A stretch of 64,000 nucleotides of DNA from Roseiarcus sp963709655 (GCA_963709655.1 CAVPXF010000010.1:97449-161448), one strand, 5' to 3'; positions 1 through 9,799 are shown, counted from the stretch's first letter. Translations and numbers: made by a program. The notes: generated by a model from the sequence alone, not told the origin.

Positions 1-350
1 CTAAACGTCTCGACCATCAGGACGTCCTGTGATCGCGCCACCGCCATCACTAGCAAAGAGACGATCAACACGATCCAGCCGTCAATCAAGGCCGGTTTCT
101 GCACGGTTTGCGAAAGCTTTCCTCGCTGTTGCCAGGCCAACCACGCGGCGGCCAACATGATGAGCGGCCCGTGTCCCTCTTGCTCCGTCTGCCAAGGACC
201 GTTGAAAAGCTGGACGTATGTTGGGATGTAGGCGACGACGAAAGCGGCCGCCATGGCGCCGACGTAAAGCGGACGCGAAGGCCGCCTTTCCGTACGGTCC
301 GTTGTCGCGGCGCTACGCATCGACTCCGGTTTCAACGAGCCAACCAGCAT
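1..350 (-). CDS. xrtB: Exosortase B family protein, N-terminal part (runs off the window)
   Basis: The reading frame begins at an ATG whose codon is 348-350 on the minus strand, preceded by a purine-rich GAGAG ribosome site, and stays open to base 1. A second in-frame ATG is at 318-320. The visible residues contain a hydrophobic helix, then WQTEQEGHGPLIMLAAAW, which fits the conserved N-terminal His-Gly-Pro region of exosortases, followed by a second helix. Exosortases are integral membrane transpeptidases that sort PEP-CTERM-type proteins and travel with exopolysaccharide genes. The adjacent sugar transferase on the same strand supports this. The catalytic Cys, Arg and His lie outside the window, so the subclass B assignment is by resemblance only. 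Confidence 0.68.
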   Translation of the reverse strand, partial: MLVGSLKPESMRSAATTDRTERRPSRPLYVGAMAAAFVVAYIPTYVQLFNGPWQTEQEGHGPLIMLAAAWLAWQQRGKLSQTVQKPALIDGWIVLIVSLLVMAVARSQDVLMVETF

Positions 351-431
351 TTCGCGCCTCTCTCCCAAAATGCGAAGCTGCGGTCCGGGCAGCCGTAGCA
401 CACGCTCTCAAGTTACTGCCCGCCGACTCTG

Positions 432-1904
432 TCAATGAGCGTTCTCCGCCCCAAAAACGACAAATATGGTTCTGATCATGATTGAGAAATCCAGCCAAAT
501 ACTCCAATTATTAATATACCATAGGTCCAACTCAACTCTCCGTTGCATCTTGTCAAGCGTGTCGGTTTCGCCTCGCGCGCCGCACACCTGCGCCCAGCCC
601 GTGATACCGGATTTGACGTGATGCCTGAAGGCATATTTCTCAATCGCCGAGGTGAAGTAGCGATCATGGGCCGATGCATGGGGTCGCGGCCCGACAATCG
701 ACATATCGCCGCAAACGACATTGAGAAGTTGCGGGAGTTCATCGATACTCAACCTTCGAATCCAGTGGCCGACCCGCGTGACGCGATCATCGTTTTTTTG
801 AGCCTGACGAACGACGTCGCCGTCTTCCATCACCGTCATCGAGCGAAACTTGTAGATGCCGAATGGACGGCCGTTAAATCCGTGCCGGGTCTGCCGGAAA
901 AAAACTGGGCCCTCGGAGTCGAGCTTGATAGCGATCGCAACGGAAATCATGAGCGGCGCCAAAATTGTCAACGCCGTCACCGCTACGACGATGTCCGTGA
1001 CTCGTTTTACCCCCTGCTCGGTCGGAGACAGGGCGGCTCTCTGAATCTCGATCGCCACCGTGTCGCCGATATCGCTATGGGCCCGCTGAAAGAGCTGAGC
1101 GAGGGCGCCGAAGGGAACAAGCGTCACTGGTAAGGGAAGCACTCGCAGACGCTTCGCGATCGACCGGAGATAAGTCATCCGCTCGGGATCGACGAATAGC
1201 AGAACTTCCTCGATGTCCGATGTTCGGCACAGAGTAATCACGTTGTCGATGATTTCTTCGGCCGAAGGCTCTCCGGCCGGTACATGGAAATGAGCGAGAA
1301 TGTGATACCCAAAGCGGCTCAAGTTGTCGGCAAAACGCTGAGGGACCGTTTCTTCGCATGACATGCTTACAACTGTGCGCCCGCGCAGAGCGCCGCTTTC
1401 CAGAGCGCGCGGCAGAACGGCCCGCCATAGGGCCCTATGAATGAGCAGCCCGACCGCCCCAATCGCCCAAAACATCAAAATGTCGCCTCGCGACAGATCA
1501 TGACTGACGCCCCATGTAAATACGCCCGACGCCAGAATGAGGAACGCGCCACACCACGCGCTCAAAACACTTCTCGCCTGGTCATCAATTATGATCAGTC
1601 GTTCAGGACTGTAGAGCTTTTGTATGCGCATGGCAGCGACGAACAAAATAGCTACGAATATCGCCGCCGCGATCGTGTGCGAGAATTCCCCTTCGATTTC
1701 AGACGGAAGGTTGTGGTAGAGAAATTCCGCGCCAATCGCAGACGCTAGGATGACGGCCAAATCAATTGCGAGTGCGATCGTCGGTATGGCGCGGTAGGCG
1801 ACCGGCAAACGCCACCGACTTTCGCGGCTTTCAGGAACGCGCGAAGTGTTCGCCTGGGACAGTCGCCGCGCGGATTTATGCGCTACTTCCGTGTTAATCC
1901 TCAT
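432..1904 (-). CDS. Polyprenyl glycosylphosphotransferase (exopolysaccharide initiating sugar transferase)
   Basis: 490 residues. It transfers a hexose-1-phosphate from a nucleotide sugar to undecaprenyl phosphate, the first step of exopolysaccharide assembly at the inner membrane. Residues about 35-165 form four to five membrane helices. A central soluble domain follows (about 175-275). The C-terminal bacterial sugar transferase domain begins with another helix near RVTDIVVAVTALTILAPLM. It contains KFRSM, the SIDELPQLLNVVCGDMSIVG segment followed by PRP, and GITGWAQVCGARGET, all hallmarks of the WcaJ/EpsB family. Length is typical. It lies upstream of the exosortase gene on the same strand, a pairing known from exosortase-linked EPS loci. 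The exact sugar cannot be read from the sequence. Confidence 0.92.
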   Translation of the reverse strand: MRINTEVAHKSARRLSQANTSRVPESRESRWRLPVAYRAIPTIALAIDLAVILASAIGAEFLYHNLPSEIEGEFSHTIAAAIFVAILFVAAMRIQKLYSPERLIIIDDQARSVLSAWCGAFLILASGVFTWGVSHDLSRGDILMFWAIGAVGLLIHRALWRAVLPRALESGALRGRTVVSMSCEETVPQRFADNLSRFGYHILAHFHVPAGEPSAEEIIDNVITLCRTSDIEEVLLFVDPERMTYLRSIAKRLRVLPLPVTLVPFGALAQLFQRAHSDIGDTVAIEIQRAALSPTEQGVKRVTDIVVAVTALTILAPLMISVAIAIKLDSEGPVFFRQTRHGFNGRPFGIYKFRSMTVMEDGDVVRQAQKNDDRVTRVGHWIRRLSIDELPQLLNVVCGDMSIVGPRPHASAHDRYFTSAIEKYAFRHHVKSGITGWAQVCGARGETDTLDKMQRRVELDLWYINNWSIWLDFSIMIRTIFVVFGAENAH

Positions 1905-2222
1905 TCACACGCTCGCGGCTCGTCTAGTTTCACCCAAACATGAAGGGCGTCGGCTCCCGCCTAGCAAATCTTTTGTATCGCCGTTGGGTTCAAAAATCCG
2001 GCGCTTCGATCCGCGATTGCCATTTCAGACGTTCGCAGCTTATGCGAAACCGGTTGGAAAAAAAAGCCGATCACGAGCGCTCGACCGCCGCGGCGCCCTG
2101 GGCCATTGTCGGCTTCGGGCAAGCGCCCGCCACAATTCGCGGTCGGTTCGCAATTGGAGCATCCTGATCGACCCGATTCTCGCCGTTCGCTTCGTCGTCA
2201 TAGTGTCTGACAGGAAGAGGTT
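1905..2222. other. Divergent intergenic region
   Basis: This is a 318-bp spacer between the sugar transferase (minus) and a membrane protein gene (plus). It must hold both promoters. I see no convincing ORF or repeat. An AGGAAGAGG ribosome site precedes the plus-strand start at 2223. Confidence 0.5.
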
Positions 2223-2645
2223 ATGTATAGCGTCGCTGTCTTTACCTGCCGACTCGTCACGGGTCTTGCGGTTATTTGCTTTACTTGGTTCGTATTTGAC
2301 AGAATACACGATAGGAATACAGAAATTATAGCCGCCGTTGTGGGATTGCAGTATGCGTTTACCTTCCTCATATCTAGGCGATTAGAGTATTTCGGCTTAA
2401 CCATATTTTCCTTTTTCGGCCGGACGGTATCGTATATTCAAAAGATGCCGTACGATCAGATTCTGCGCGACGAGGTCTGGGGGCAGACGACTGGCCGCCA
2501 TCTCTATCTCAATGTGCTTTTCGCCGCGCTGATCGAGTTGCTCTGCGTTTTTCGGTTGCTAACCTCGCTCCTCGACCAAGGCTGGCACACTCTATCCGAC
2601 CCGATCAACAGTCTTATAGGTCCCTTTCTGGCAAACCTCCCTTGA
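2223..2645 (+). CDS. Hypothetical membrane protein
   Basis: 140 residues with no family I recognise. Hydrophobic segments lie at about 4-22, 36-50, 57-70 and 97-115, giving roughly four membrane helices with a polar stretch (MPYDQILRDEVWGQTTGRH) between helices three and four. The ATG has a strong AGGAAGAGG ribosome site. Its TGA stop overlaps the next ATG (TGATG), so it is translationally coupled to the trypsin-like gene downstream. The two are probably one transcript at the edge of the exopolysaccharide region. Function unknown. Confidence 0.7.
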   Translation: MYSVAVFTCRLVTGLAVICFTWFVFDRIHDRNTEIIAAVVGLQYAFTFLISRRLEYFGLTIFSFFGRTVSYIQKMPYDQILRDEVWGQTTGRHLYLNVLFAALIELLCVFRLLTSLLDQGWHTLSDPINSLIGPFLANLP

Positions 2646-3387
2646 TGCCGCAAGTTCGAAAACCAAGCTTGACCACATGGAGAGGCGCTCGCGGCGTTGC
2701 GGAGGTCCTTGCGTTGGGGCTGCTGCGCTTCGTTCCCGACGGGCCGAACGCCCTTGCCCGGCCGGTTTCCGATTCCGGGCCGCCCGACTCGGACCTCCGA
2801 ATCTACGCGCTTCACATAAACCGGACGCCCGTGCAGCCTTGGCCTGGATTCGGAATGTATCTGGGTAACGGATTGGTGATCACCGCGGCCCACGTCCCGG
2901 GCGACTTCGCGGACACAAAGCCGCACGTCCTGATCGGCGGAGAGCATCTTCCAGCAGCCCTCGTCAGGCAGGGGGCGCTGGACGACGTCGACCTGACCCT
3001 CCTGTCAGTCGACTCGCATGCGCTTCCGGTGCGCATGCTCATGCGGCGGCTCCCGCTTTGCGAAACCGCGCCCTTCCCCGGGGAAATATCGTTGTCGTCA
3101 CGCCAGAAAACGCAGTTCGTTCTCATGTACTTGCGCGCTCGGCGGTCCCGTCGGAACTGCGGGGGCGGTTCGACACCATCATCGGCGATGTCGCGACGAC
3201 CGGAAATTCCGGTTCGGGCGTGCTCGATCTGCGAAAGACCTGCCCGCTCGGCATCATCAGTCGCAAGATCTCCATTCGTCGGCCCGGCGTTCGCGTAGGC
3301 GCGCCGGGTCAGACCAGGGACATCGCGAAGTATTTCGTGCCTGTCGGCAATATCCGCGCATTCATCCTCTCGGGAGTCTCGTTCTAG
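2645..3387 (+). CDS. Trypsin-like serine protease, interrupted by a one-base frameshift
   Basis: The first frame (2645 to about 3083) carries GLVITAAHV (catalytic His about residue 83) and DDVDLTLL (catalytic Asp about 116). The nucleophile motif TGNSGSGV appears only in the second frame, which runs on to 3387. All three parts of a chymotrypsin-fold triad are therefore present but in two frames. Adding one A to the AAA run at 3084-3086 would restore a single chain reading PFPGE-NIVVVTPENA. A hydrophobic stretch near residues 19-30 may be a signal or membrane anchor, which would place it in the periplasm. The start overlaps the stop of the membrane protein upstream. Whether the break is real decay or a read error is undecided. 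Confidence 0.78.
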
Positions 3388-3524
3388 CGCCGAGCTCCGG
3401 AGCGGACCTTGAAAACGCGATCGTTCACGGCTTGTTGAGCCGCATTTCCGACCAATTGCTGATATTGGCGTTCTTTTGATGACATGCGCCGCGCCGCGAG
3501 AGCAGACCGGAAGGAAGTGGCAAA

Positions 3525-4760
3525 ATGGGTCTTGGTCGAATGATCGCGATCGCCGGTCTCGCGCTCGTCGCGGCGGTCGCCTACGGCGTCTACGCGCCGG
3601 ACGGTTTGGACCATTTGTCGCCCGAACTTGGCTCGGTCGCGTTTCGCGCCCATGGTATGATCTGGCCAGAAGATAAGCGAAGGGCCGCTGCGCCCGCGCA
3701 AGGTCAATCTAATTCCGGCGCTGCAGCCGGCCATGGGGGTGGCGTCGCCCCGATCATCGTGTCCGTCACGCCGGCGAAACGGGCGGATTTCCCGGTTGTG
3801 CTGGAGAGCCTGGGTCAAGTCCAAGCGTACAATACTGTGCTCGTGCGCGCGCGGGTAGACGGCCAAATCGTCAAGATCGCTTTCAAGGAGGGACAAATCG
3901 TCAAGCAGGGCGACCTTCTCGCCCAAATCGACGCGCGACCTTTTCAAGCGGCTCTAGATCAAGCGGCGGCCAAAAAAGCCCAGGACGAAGCCACCCTCGC
4001 GAACGCCAAGCTGGATCTTGTGCGCTACTCGACCCTCGCCAAGCAAAACTTCGCAACCGAGCAGCAGCTCGACACGCAGAACGCCCTGGTCAATCAGTTG
4101 ACGGCCACGATCGCGGCCGATGCAGCCGCCATCGACGCAGCGAGAGTGCAACTCGACTACACAACGATCCGCGCGCCGCTCACAGGTCGCGCCGGCTTTC
4201 GTCTGATCGATGAAGGCAACCTGGTCAACGCCGGGCAGCAGACGGGCATTGTTTCCATCGCTCAGTTGCAGCCGATTGCGGTCATCTTCACCGAGCCGCA
4301 GCAACATGTCGACCGGATCAACCAGGAACTCGCCGCAGGCGCCCCGCCGGTCACGGTCCTCAACGCCGACGGCGGCAAGATCGCCACCGGCAAGCTCACG
4401 ATCAGCGACAACCAGGTCGACCTAGCAACCGGAACGATCCGCCTGAAGGCGGAATTCGAAAACTCTGACAATGCGTTATGGCCAGGTCTGGCGGTCGCCA
4501 CGCGACTGCAGCTGGGCACGATGAACAACGTTATTGTCGTTCCTGCGGACACGGTTCAACATGGAAGCAAGGGCCTGTTCGTGTATGTCGTCGGCAACGA
4601 CAACCGAGCGGCTGTCCGATCGGTGAAAGTCGCCAGGCAGGACGCGACGACGGCGGTGATAGAAGACGGGCTTAAAGAGGGCGAACATGTCGTGACGACG
4701 GGCGAGTTCCTGTTGCAGCCTGGATCCCTGGTTTCCGTCGAATCCGGGACCGGGAGCTGA
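3525..4760 (+). CDS. mdtA: RND efflux periplasmic adaptor (MdtA-like)
   Basis: 411 residues. An N-terminal helix (about 6-24) anchors the chain. A linker follows, then the first half of the lipoyl domain (RARVDGQIVKIAFKEGQIV), an alpha-hairpin of about 70 residues rich in Ala and Gln, the second lipoyl half (YTTIRAPLTGRAG), a beta-barrel and a membrane-proximal domain ending GEHVVTTGEFLLQPGS. This is the order of HlyD/MdtA membrane fusion proteins, which bridge the inner-membrane pump and an outer-membrane channel. The stop is four bases before the RND permease start, so the two form an operon. No TolC-like gene is in the window. Confidence 0.93.
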   Translation: MGLGRMIAIAGLALVAAVAYGVYAPDGLDHLSPELGSVAFRAHGMIWPEDKRRAAAPAQGQSNSGAAAGHGGGVAPIIVSVTPAKRADFPVVLESLGQVQAYNTVLVRARVDGQIVKIAFKEGQIVKQGDLLAQIDARPFQAALDQAAAKKAQDEATLANAKLDLVRYSTLAKQNFATEQQLDTQNALVNQLTATIAADAAAIDAARVQLDYTTIRAPLTGRAGFRLIDEGNLVNAGQQTGIVSIAQLQPIAVIFTEPQQHVDRINQELAAGAPPVTVLNADGGKIATGKLTISDNQVDLATGTIRLKAEFENSDNALWPGLAVATRLQLGTMNNVIVVPADTVQHGSKGLFVYVVGNDNRAAVRSVKVARQDATTAVIEDGLKEGEHVVTTGEFLLQPGSLVSVESGTGS

Positions 4761-4764
4761 AACA

Positions 4765-7700
4765 ATGTTCGGCGGCATTTCCGCTCCGTTTATCCATCGC
4801 CCGGTCGCGACCACCCTCGTCATGGTCGCGATCTTCCTGGTCGGGCTCGTAGCGTTCCCGTCCCTTCCGGTCGCCCCGCTGCCGCAAGTCGACTTTCCGA
4901 CCATTTCTGTGTCGGCCGCGCTGCCCGGCGCTTCGCCCGAAACGATGGCGACGTCCGTCGCGCAGCCGCTCGAGCGTCAGATCGCCCAAATCCCGGGCGT
5001 CTCCCAAATGACCTCGACCAGTTCGCTCGGCGCGACAGCGATCACGGTCCAGTTTGATCTCGACCGTAACATCGATGCGGCGGCCAACGACATCCAGGCG
5101 GCGATCAACGCCGCCGGCGGCCAATTGCCGAAGGACCTGCCGGCCCCGCCGACCTATCGCAAGGTCAACCCGTCCGACACACCCATTCTCATCCTGTCGG
5201 TCCAGTCCGACGTCGTCCCGATCATCGATGTCGACGACGCGGCGGAGAACATCCTCGCCCAGCGCATCAGCCAGATTTCCGGCGTATCGCTGGTGCGGGT
5301 CGGCGGCCAGCAGACCCCGGCGATCCGGATCCAGGTCGACCCGGCGAAACTGGTCGAGAAGAACCTTCAGCTGGAGGACGTGCGGGCGCAGATCGGCATT
5401 GCGACGGTCGACAACCCGAAGGGCGCGATCATCGGACAGAAGCAGGATTTCACGATCTTCGACAACGATCAGCTGACGACCGCCGAACCTTGGAACGACG
5501 TGATCGTCGCCTATCGCAACGGCGCTCCCGTGCGCGTGCGCGACATCGGCCAAGCCGTCGCGGGTCCGACCGACACGACCCAAGCGGCCTGGTCGAACGG
5601 CAAGCGCGGCGTCTTTCTGGTCGTCTACAAGCAGCCCGGCGTGAACGTCATCAAGACCGTCGAGGCGATCAAGAAGACGCTCACGAGCCTCGAGGCGGCG
5701 ATTCCGCCTACAATTCATGTCAAGATGGTCTCCGACCGCACGACGACCATCCGCGCATCGGTCAAGGACGTCGAGGTGACGCTGTTACTGACCATTGTGC
5801 TGGTCGTGATGGTGATCTTCGTCTTTCTGCGCAGTTTGTGGGCGACAATCATTCCGAGCGTGACGGTGCCGCTGGCGCTGCTGGGCGCCTGCGCGCTGAT
5901 GTGGATGGCGAACTACAGCCTCGACAACCTGTCGCTGATGGCCTTCACCATCGCAGTCGGCTTCGTCGTCGACGACGCCATCGTGATGCTGGAGAACATC
6001 ACGCGCCACATCGAGGACGGCGAGAAGCCGTTGCAGGCGGCCCTGAAGGGCTCGGCCGAAATCGGCTTTACCATCATTTCGATCTCCGTTTCGTTGATGG
6101 CGGTGCTGATTCCGCTCCTGATGATGGGCGGCATCATCGGCCGTTTGTTCCGGGAGTTCTCGGTCACGATCGTCATGACGATCGCGGTCTCGGCCTTCGT
6201 GGCGCTGACGCTGACCCCGATGATGGCCTCGCGCTTTCTGAAGGCGCATGACGACGAGCATCACGGCAAGCTCTTCAACATGAGCGAGGCGGCCTTCGCG
6301 GCGCTCGCGCGCGCCTACGAGCGCGGCGTCGATTTCGTGCTGCGCCACCGGTTCGCGACGCTGATGACCTTCCTCGTCACCATGGCCGCTACGGTCTATC
6401 TTTTTGCGATCATCCCCAAAGGGTTCTTCCCCCAGCAGGACACCGGCATCCTGTACGGCACGACCGAGGCCGGTCAGGACATCTCGTTCCCCGCCATGTA
6501 CAAGCTGCAGGAGGAGGCGGGCGCCATCATCTTGAAGGACCCCGCTGTCGCCACGATGGCGATGGGCCTGGGCGTCGGCGTCGGCAATTCCGCGCAGAAC
6601 AACGGCCGCATGTTCATCACGCTCAAGCCGCGTGAGCAGCGCGACGTCGACGTCTTCCAGGTGATCGCCCGCCTCCGGCCGCAACTGGCGAAGATCGCGG
6701 GTCTTCGGGTCTACCTGCAGGCGGCGCAGGACGTGACCGTCGGCGGCCGCTTCTCCAGGACCCAGTTCCAGTACACTTTGCAGGACGCCAACCTTGTTGA
6801 GCTCAACGCCTGGGCGCCCAAGATCCTCGAGAAGCTGCAGTCCCTGCCGGAACTGCGCGACGTCGCCACCGACCAGCAGAATTCCGGCACGACGCTGACG
6901 CTCAAGATCGACCGCGACATGGCGTCGCGCTTCGGCATCCAGCCGCAGTTGATCGACGATACGCTCTACGACGCGTTCGGGCAGCGCCAGGTCACCCAAT
7001 ATTTCACCCAGGTGAACACCTACGAGGTGATCGAGGAAGTCCTGCCCGATCTGCAAAAGGATCCGGCGACGCTGGATAAGCTCTACATCCGCTCCCCGGT
7101 CTCCAATCGGATGGTGCCGCTCAGCGCCTTCGCCAAATGGACCACGGCCCCGGTCCAGCCGCTGTCGATCAGCCACCAGGGCCAGTTCCCGGCGATCACC
7201 ATCAGCTTCAATCTCGCCCAAGGCGTCGCGCTCGGGCAGGCGACCGACGCCGTCCAGAAGGCCATGCAGCGGCTGCAGATTCCCGTCAGCCTGACGACCA
7301 TCTTCCAGGGCAACGCCCAGGCGTTCCAGGACTCGCTGACGACGGTGCCGCTCCTGATCCTGGCGGCGCTGGTCACGGTCTACATCATCCTCGGCATTCT
7401 TTACGAGAGCTTCGTCCACCCGCTGACGATCCTGTCGACTTTGCCCTCAGCCGGCCTCGGGGCGCTCGCGACGCTGATGCTGTTCGGCTACGAGTTCAGC
7501 CTGATCGCGCTGATCGGGACGATCCTCTTGATCGGCATCGTCAAGAAGAACGGCATCATGATGGTCGATTTCGCCATCTCCGCCGAGCGCGACGAGGGCC
7601 TGACGACCACGCAGGCGATCCGCAAGGCGGCGCTGCTGCGCTTCCGGCCGATCATGATGACCACGATGGCCGCCCTGCTCGGCGCCGTGCCGTTGATGCT

Positions 7701-7959
7701 GAGCCACGGCACCGGCTCGGAACTGCGCCAGCCGCTCGGCTACACTATGTTTGGCGGTCTCCTGGTCAGCCAGGCCTTGACCCTGTTCACCACCCCGGTC
7801 GTCTACCTCTACCTCGATCGCCTGTCGAAGTGGCTCTCGGGCGGGTCCGGCAGGGGGGGATCGAAGGGCGACGAGGAGCCCGACGAGCCGGCCCCCGAGC
7901 CGCTCTCCCACAAGACTCCGGAGCCCGCCTGGGCCGAGCAGCGGGCGGCGGCGGAGTAA
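4765..7959 (+). CDS. mdtB: RND multidrug efflux permease (MdtB/MdtC-like)
   Basis: 1064 residues, normal for the HAE-1/MdtB class. It opens with FIHRPVATTLVMVAIFLVGLVAF (helix 1) and ends with a Gly- and Pro-rich cytoplasmic tail. Two repeats of one plus five membrane helices flank large periplasmic loops. The proton-relay aspartate pair is visible in VGFVVDDAIVMLENI. The GxxxGxxxPLML-type segment GAVPLMLSHGTGSELRQPLG near the C-terminus is characteristic. It exports drugs or other amphiphiles by proton antiport. It is coupled to the adaptor gene four bases upstream. The ORFs of 348 and 544 residues on the opposite strand are shadows of this gene. Confidence 0.95.
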   Translation: MFGGISAPFIHRPVATTLVMVAIFLVGLVAFPSLPVAPLPQVDFPTISVSAALPGASPETMATSVAQPLERQIAQIPGVSQMTSTSSLGATAITVQFDLDRNIDAAANDIQAAINAAGGQLPKDLPAPPTYRKVNPSDTPILILSVQSDVVPIIDVDDAAENILAQRISQISGVSLVRVGGQQTPAIRIQVDPAKLVEKNLQLEDVRAQIGIATVDNPKGAIIGQKQDFTIFDNDQLTTAEPWNDVIVAYRNGAPVRVRDIGQAVAGPTDTTQAAWSNGKRGVFLVVYKQPGVNVIKTVEAIKKTLTSLEAAIPPTIHVKMVSDRTTTIRASVKDVEVTLLLTIVLVVMVIFVFLRSLWATIIPSVTVPLALLGACALMWMANYSLDNLSLMAFTIAVGFVVDDAIVMLENITRHIEDGEKPLQAALKGSAEIGFTIISISVSLMAVLIPLLMMGGIIGRLFREFSVTIVMTIAVSAFVALTLTPMMASRFLKAHDDEHHGKLFNMSEAAFAALARAYERGVDFVLRHRFATLMTFLVTMAATVYLFAIIPKGFFPQQDTGILYGTTEAGQDISFPAMYKLQEEAGAIILKDPAVATMAMGLGVGVGNSAQNNGRMFITLKPREQRDVDVFQVIARLRPQLAKIAGLRVYLQAAQDVTVGGRFSRTQFQYTLQDANLVELNAWAPKILEKLQSLPELRDVATDQQNSGTTLTLKIDRDMASRFGIQPQLIDDTLYDAFGQRQVTQYFTQVNTYEVIEEVLPDLQKDPATLDKLYIRSPVSNRMVPLSAFAKWTTAPVQPLSISHQGQFPAITISFNLAQGVALGQATDAVQKAMQRLQIPVSLTTIFQGNAQAFQDSLTTVPLLILAALVTVYIILGILYESFVHPLTILSTLPSAGLGALATLMLFGYEFSLIALIGTILLIGIVKKNGIMMVDFAISAERDEGLTTTQAIRKAALLRFRPIMMTTMAALLGAVPLMLSHGTGSELRQPLGYTMFGGLLVSQALTLFTTPVVYLYLDRLSKWLSGGSGRGGSKGDEEPDEPAPEPLSHKTPEPAWAEQRAAAE

Positions 7960-7984
7960 GTCCGAGGCCGGCGCGCCGTCCTGC

Positions 7985-8600
7985 CGTTTCCGAGTCGGTT
8001 TTAAGCGTTTTCAAGGGCTTGCGGCGGATTTTCCGGGCGGCAGCAACGGCCGGGCAGCGCTCCGAGACGGCGCGCGAGCCGGCCCGGGCCGCCGACCAAC
8101 GGACGCGGGCGACAAACGGCGGATCGACGCGCCAGCCTGTCATTTCGGCGCCGGTTTTGAGCCTTTTCAACGGCTTGCTGCGGATTTCGGGGCCTCCGCT
8201 AGGGTCGGGCGGCGGGCGGCCGCCGAGTGAAACCGCGGCAGGGCGAGCCGCCCGCCATTTCCGAGCCGATTTTGAGCGTTTTCAAGGGCTTGCGGCGGAT
8301 TTTCCGGGCGGCCGCAACGGCCGGGCAGCGCTCCGGGACGGCACGGGAGCCGGCCCGGGCCGCCGACCAACGGACGCGGGCGACAAACGGCGGATCGACG
8401 CGCCAGCCTGTCATTTCGGAGCCGGTTTTGAGCCTTTTCAACGGCTTGCTGCGGATTTCGGGGCCTCCGCAACGGTCGGGCGGCGGGCGGCCGCCGAGTG
8501 AAACCGCGGCAGGGCGAGCCGCCCGCCATTTCCGAGCCGATTTTGAGCCTTTTCAATGGCTTGCTGCGAATTTCCCGAGCTGTCGCAACGGCCCAGCCGC
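7985..8600 (+). repeat. 271-bp tandem repeat, about 2.3 copies
   Basis: Copies begin near 7985, 8257 and 8527 (spacing 270-272 bp). Each starts TTTCCGAGYCGRTTTTRAGC and continues through TTTTCAAGGGCTTG. Copies 1 and 2 are nearly identical over their length, and the third breaks off near 8600. Inside each unit, about 155 bp later, lies a weaker version of the same start (GGTTTTGAGCCTTTTCAACGG), so the unit itself looks like an older duplication. Frames are open in several phases because of the high GC content, but the predicted products are repetitive and resemble no family. I treat it as non-coding. Confidence 0.85.
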
Positions 8601-9281
8601 CTGGCGGCGCGCCCTCCGCCGTCCTCCTGGCCCGTCGAAAGACCGGCGTCTTTCGAGACCCTATGCGGACGGTCCCGCTGCCCCATCGGACGGCCGACCG
8701 TCTCATTCCGAGAACCCAGCTCGACTCCGGCTTGCAGGCCGCCGTCATCGCGATCCCCCAATCAGGTGTCGAGAGAGGCCCCCTTTCGGGCGCTTTCGAC
8801 CTCAAGATCAATCATAGCTCCAATTCCGACGGATGTACATGATTTGTTCAGCCACCCTTTTCATTGTCAATGGCGCCCTCGGCGAATGAGTCCGCCGGCA
8901 AAGCTTCGCTCCCTTTCCGGCGAGCCGAGCCCGCGGGACTCACTCGTCCGAGCGCCGACGAACAGTCAACCGCGCTCCACGGGCGCCTGCCCGGCGCGCA
9001 ACCGAGACCAAGCCGGGCGGCAGGGCGGCGCGCCCGAACCCTGCAGCCGGCAAGAAGCGAACAGGGAAATCGGAAACACGAACAGGGAAGGAGTCCAGGG
9101 CCCGCAGCGGCCTTGACGACGCCCGACGTCATCGGCGCGTCACCGAGAGCGTCTGCGGGACGGAAGCGCCGGCGCCCGGATTGCGGATACCATGACACAG
9201 CGGATCACGTGACAAGGCTCGTGTCATCGGAATTCCGGAATTCGGGGACGAAAAAAGTGATGCTGGTCACAACGGACGCAA
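8601..9281. other. Non-coding stretch before the IS3 element
   Basis: About 680 bp between the tandem repeats and the left end of the insertion sequence. It is GC-rich, with open frames that have no recognisable product. I see no gene, RNA or clear promoter here. Confidence 0.4.
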
Positions 9282-9342
9282 TGTACTGCCCCCCGAAAGT
9301 GAGACAGTCGAATTGGAGTGACAGAGCCTGTTAGGAGGCTCC

Positions 9343-9744
9343 ATGTCACAGCAAGGGATGCGCACGTTTTCGACTGAGTTCAAGGAAGCGGTGGTTCTTC
9401 GGCTCGAGGCCGGGGAGCGGTTGGCGGCGGTTGCGGACGAGCTGGAGATCAGGCGGAAGCTGCTTTACGAGTGGCGGGCGGCCTATCGCAAGCTTGGGGC
9501 CGCCGGGTTGAACCGCAAGCGCGGACGCAAGCCGGGCGGGGCTCGCGCCAGTCCGGACGCTGCGCCGGCTACGCCGGCTTCGCTTTCCGACCTGGCGCGA
9601 GCCCGAGCGCGGATCGCCGAGCTCGAGGGCAAGATCGGCAAGCAGCAGATGGATCTCGATTTTTTTCGCGAAGCCTTGCGGCTCATCGACGCGCGGGACC
9701 CCTCGTCTCGCGCGACGCCATCTACGCGGTCATCGAAGAAATGA
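9343..9744 (+). CDS. IS3-family transposase OrfA
   Basis: 133 residues as read. Residues 1-60 carry the helix-turn-helix of IS3/IS911 OrfA proteins (FSTEFKEAVVLRLEAGE, YEWRAAYRKLG) that binds the element ends. A basic linker RKRGRKPGG follows, then a leucine-zipper-like coiled coil (ARARIAELEGKIGKQQMDLDF) used for oligomerisation. The chain then meets a run of seven T at 9660-9666, a plausible minus-one slip site for making the OrfAB fusion. The last 15 residues after LIDARD look out of frame. The ATG has an AGGAGG site eight bases upstream. Confidence 0.88.
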   Translation: MSQQGMRTFSTEFKEAVVLRLEAGERLAAVADELEIRRKLLYEWRAAYRKLGAAGLNRKRGRKPGGARASPDAAPATPASLSDLARARARIAELEGKIGKQQMDLDFFREALRLIDARDPSSRATPSTRSSKK

Positions 9745-9799
9745 CTGCGCAGGAGACGCAAGGCGCCCCTCGGTCGAGCATCTGTGCCAGATCGGCTGC

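Noticed and set aside
4672..7419. Long minus-strand frames (348 and 544 residues) opposite the RND permease
   Set aside because: They are antisense shadows of a well-supported gene and show no family motifs.
8227..8817. Open frame across the tandem repeats
   Set aside because: Its repetitive product follows the DNA repeats, several frames are equally open, and it has no family match.
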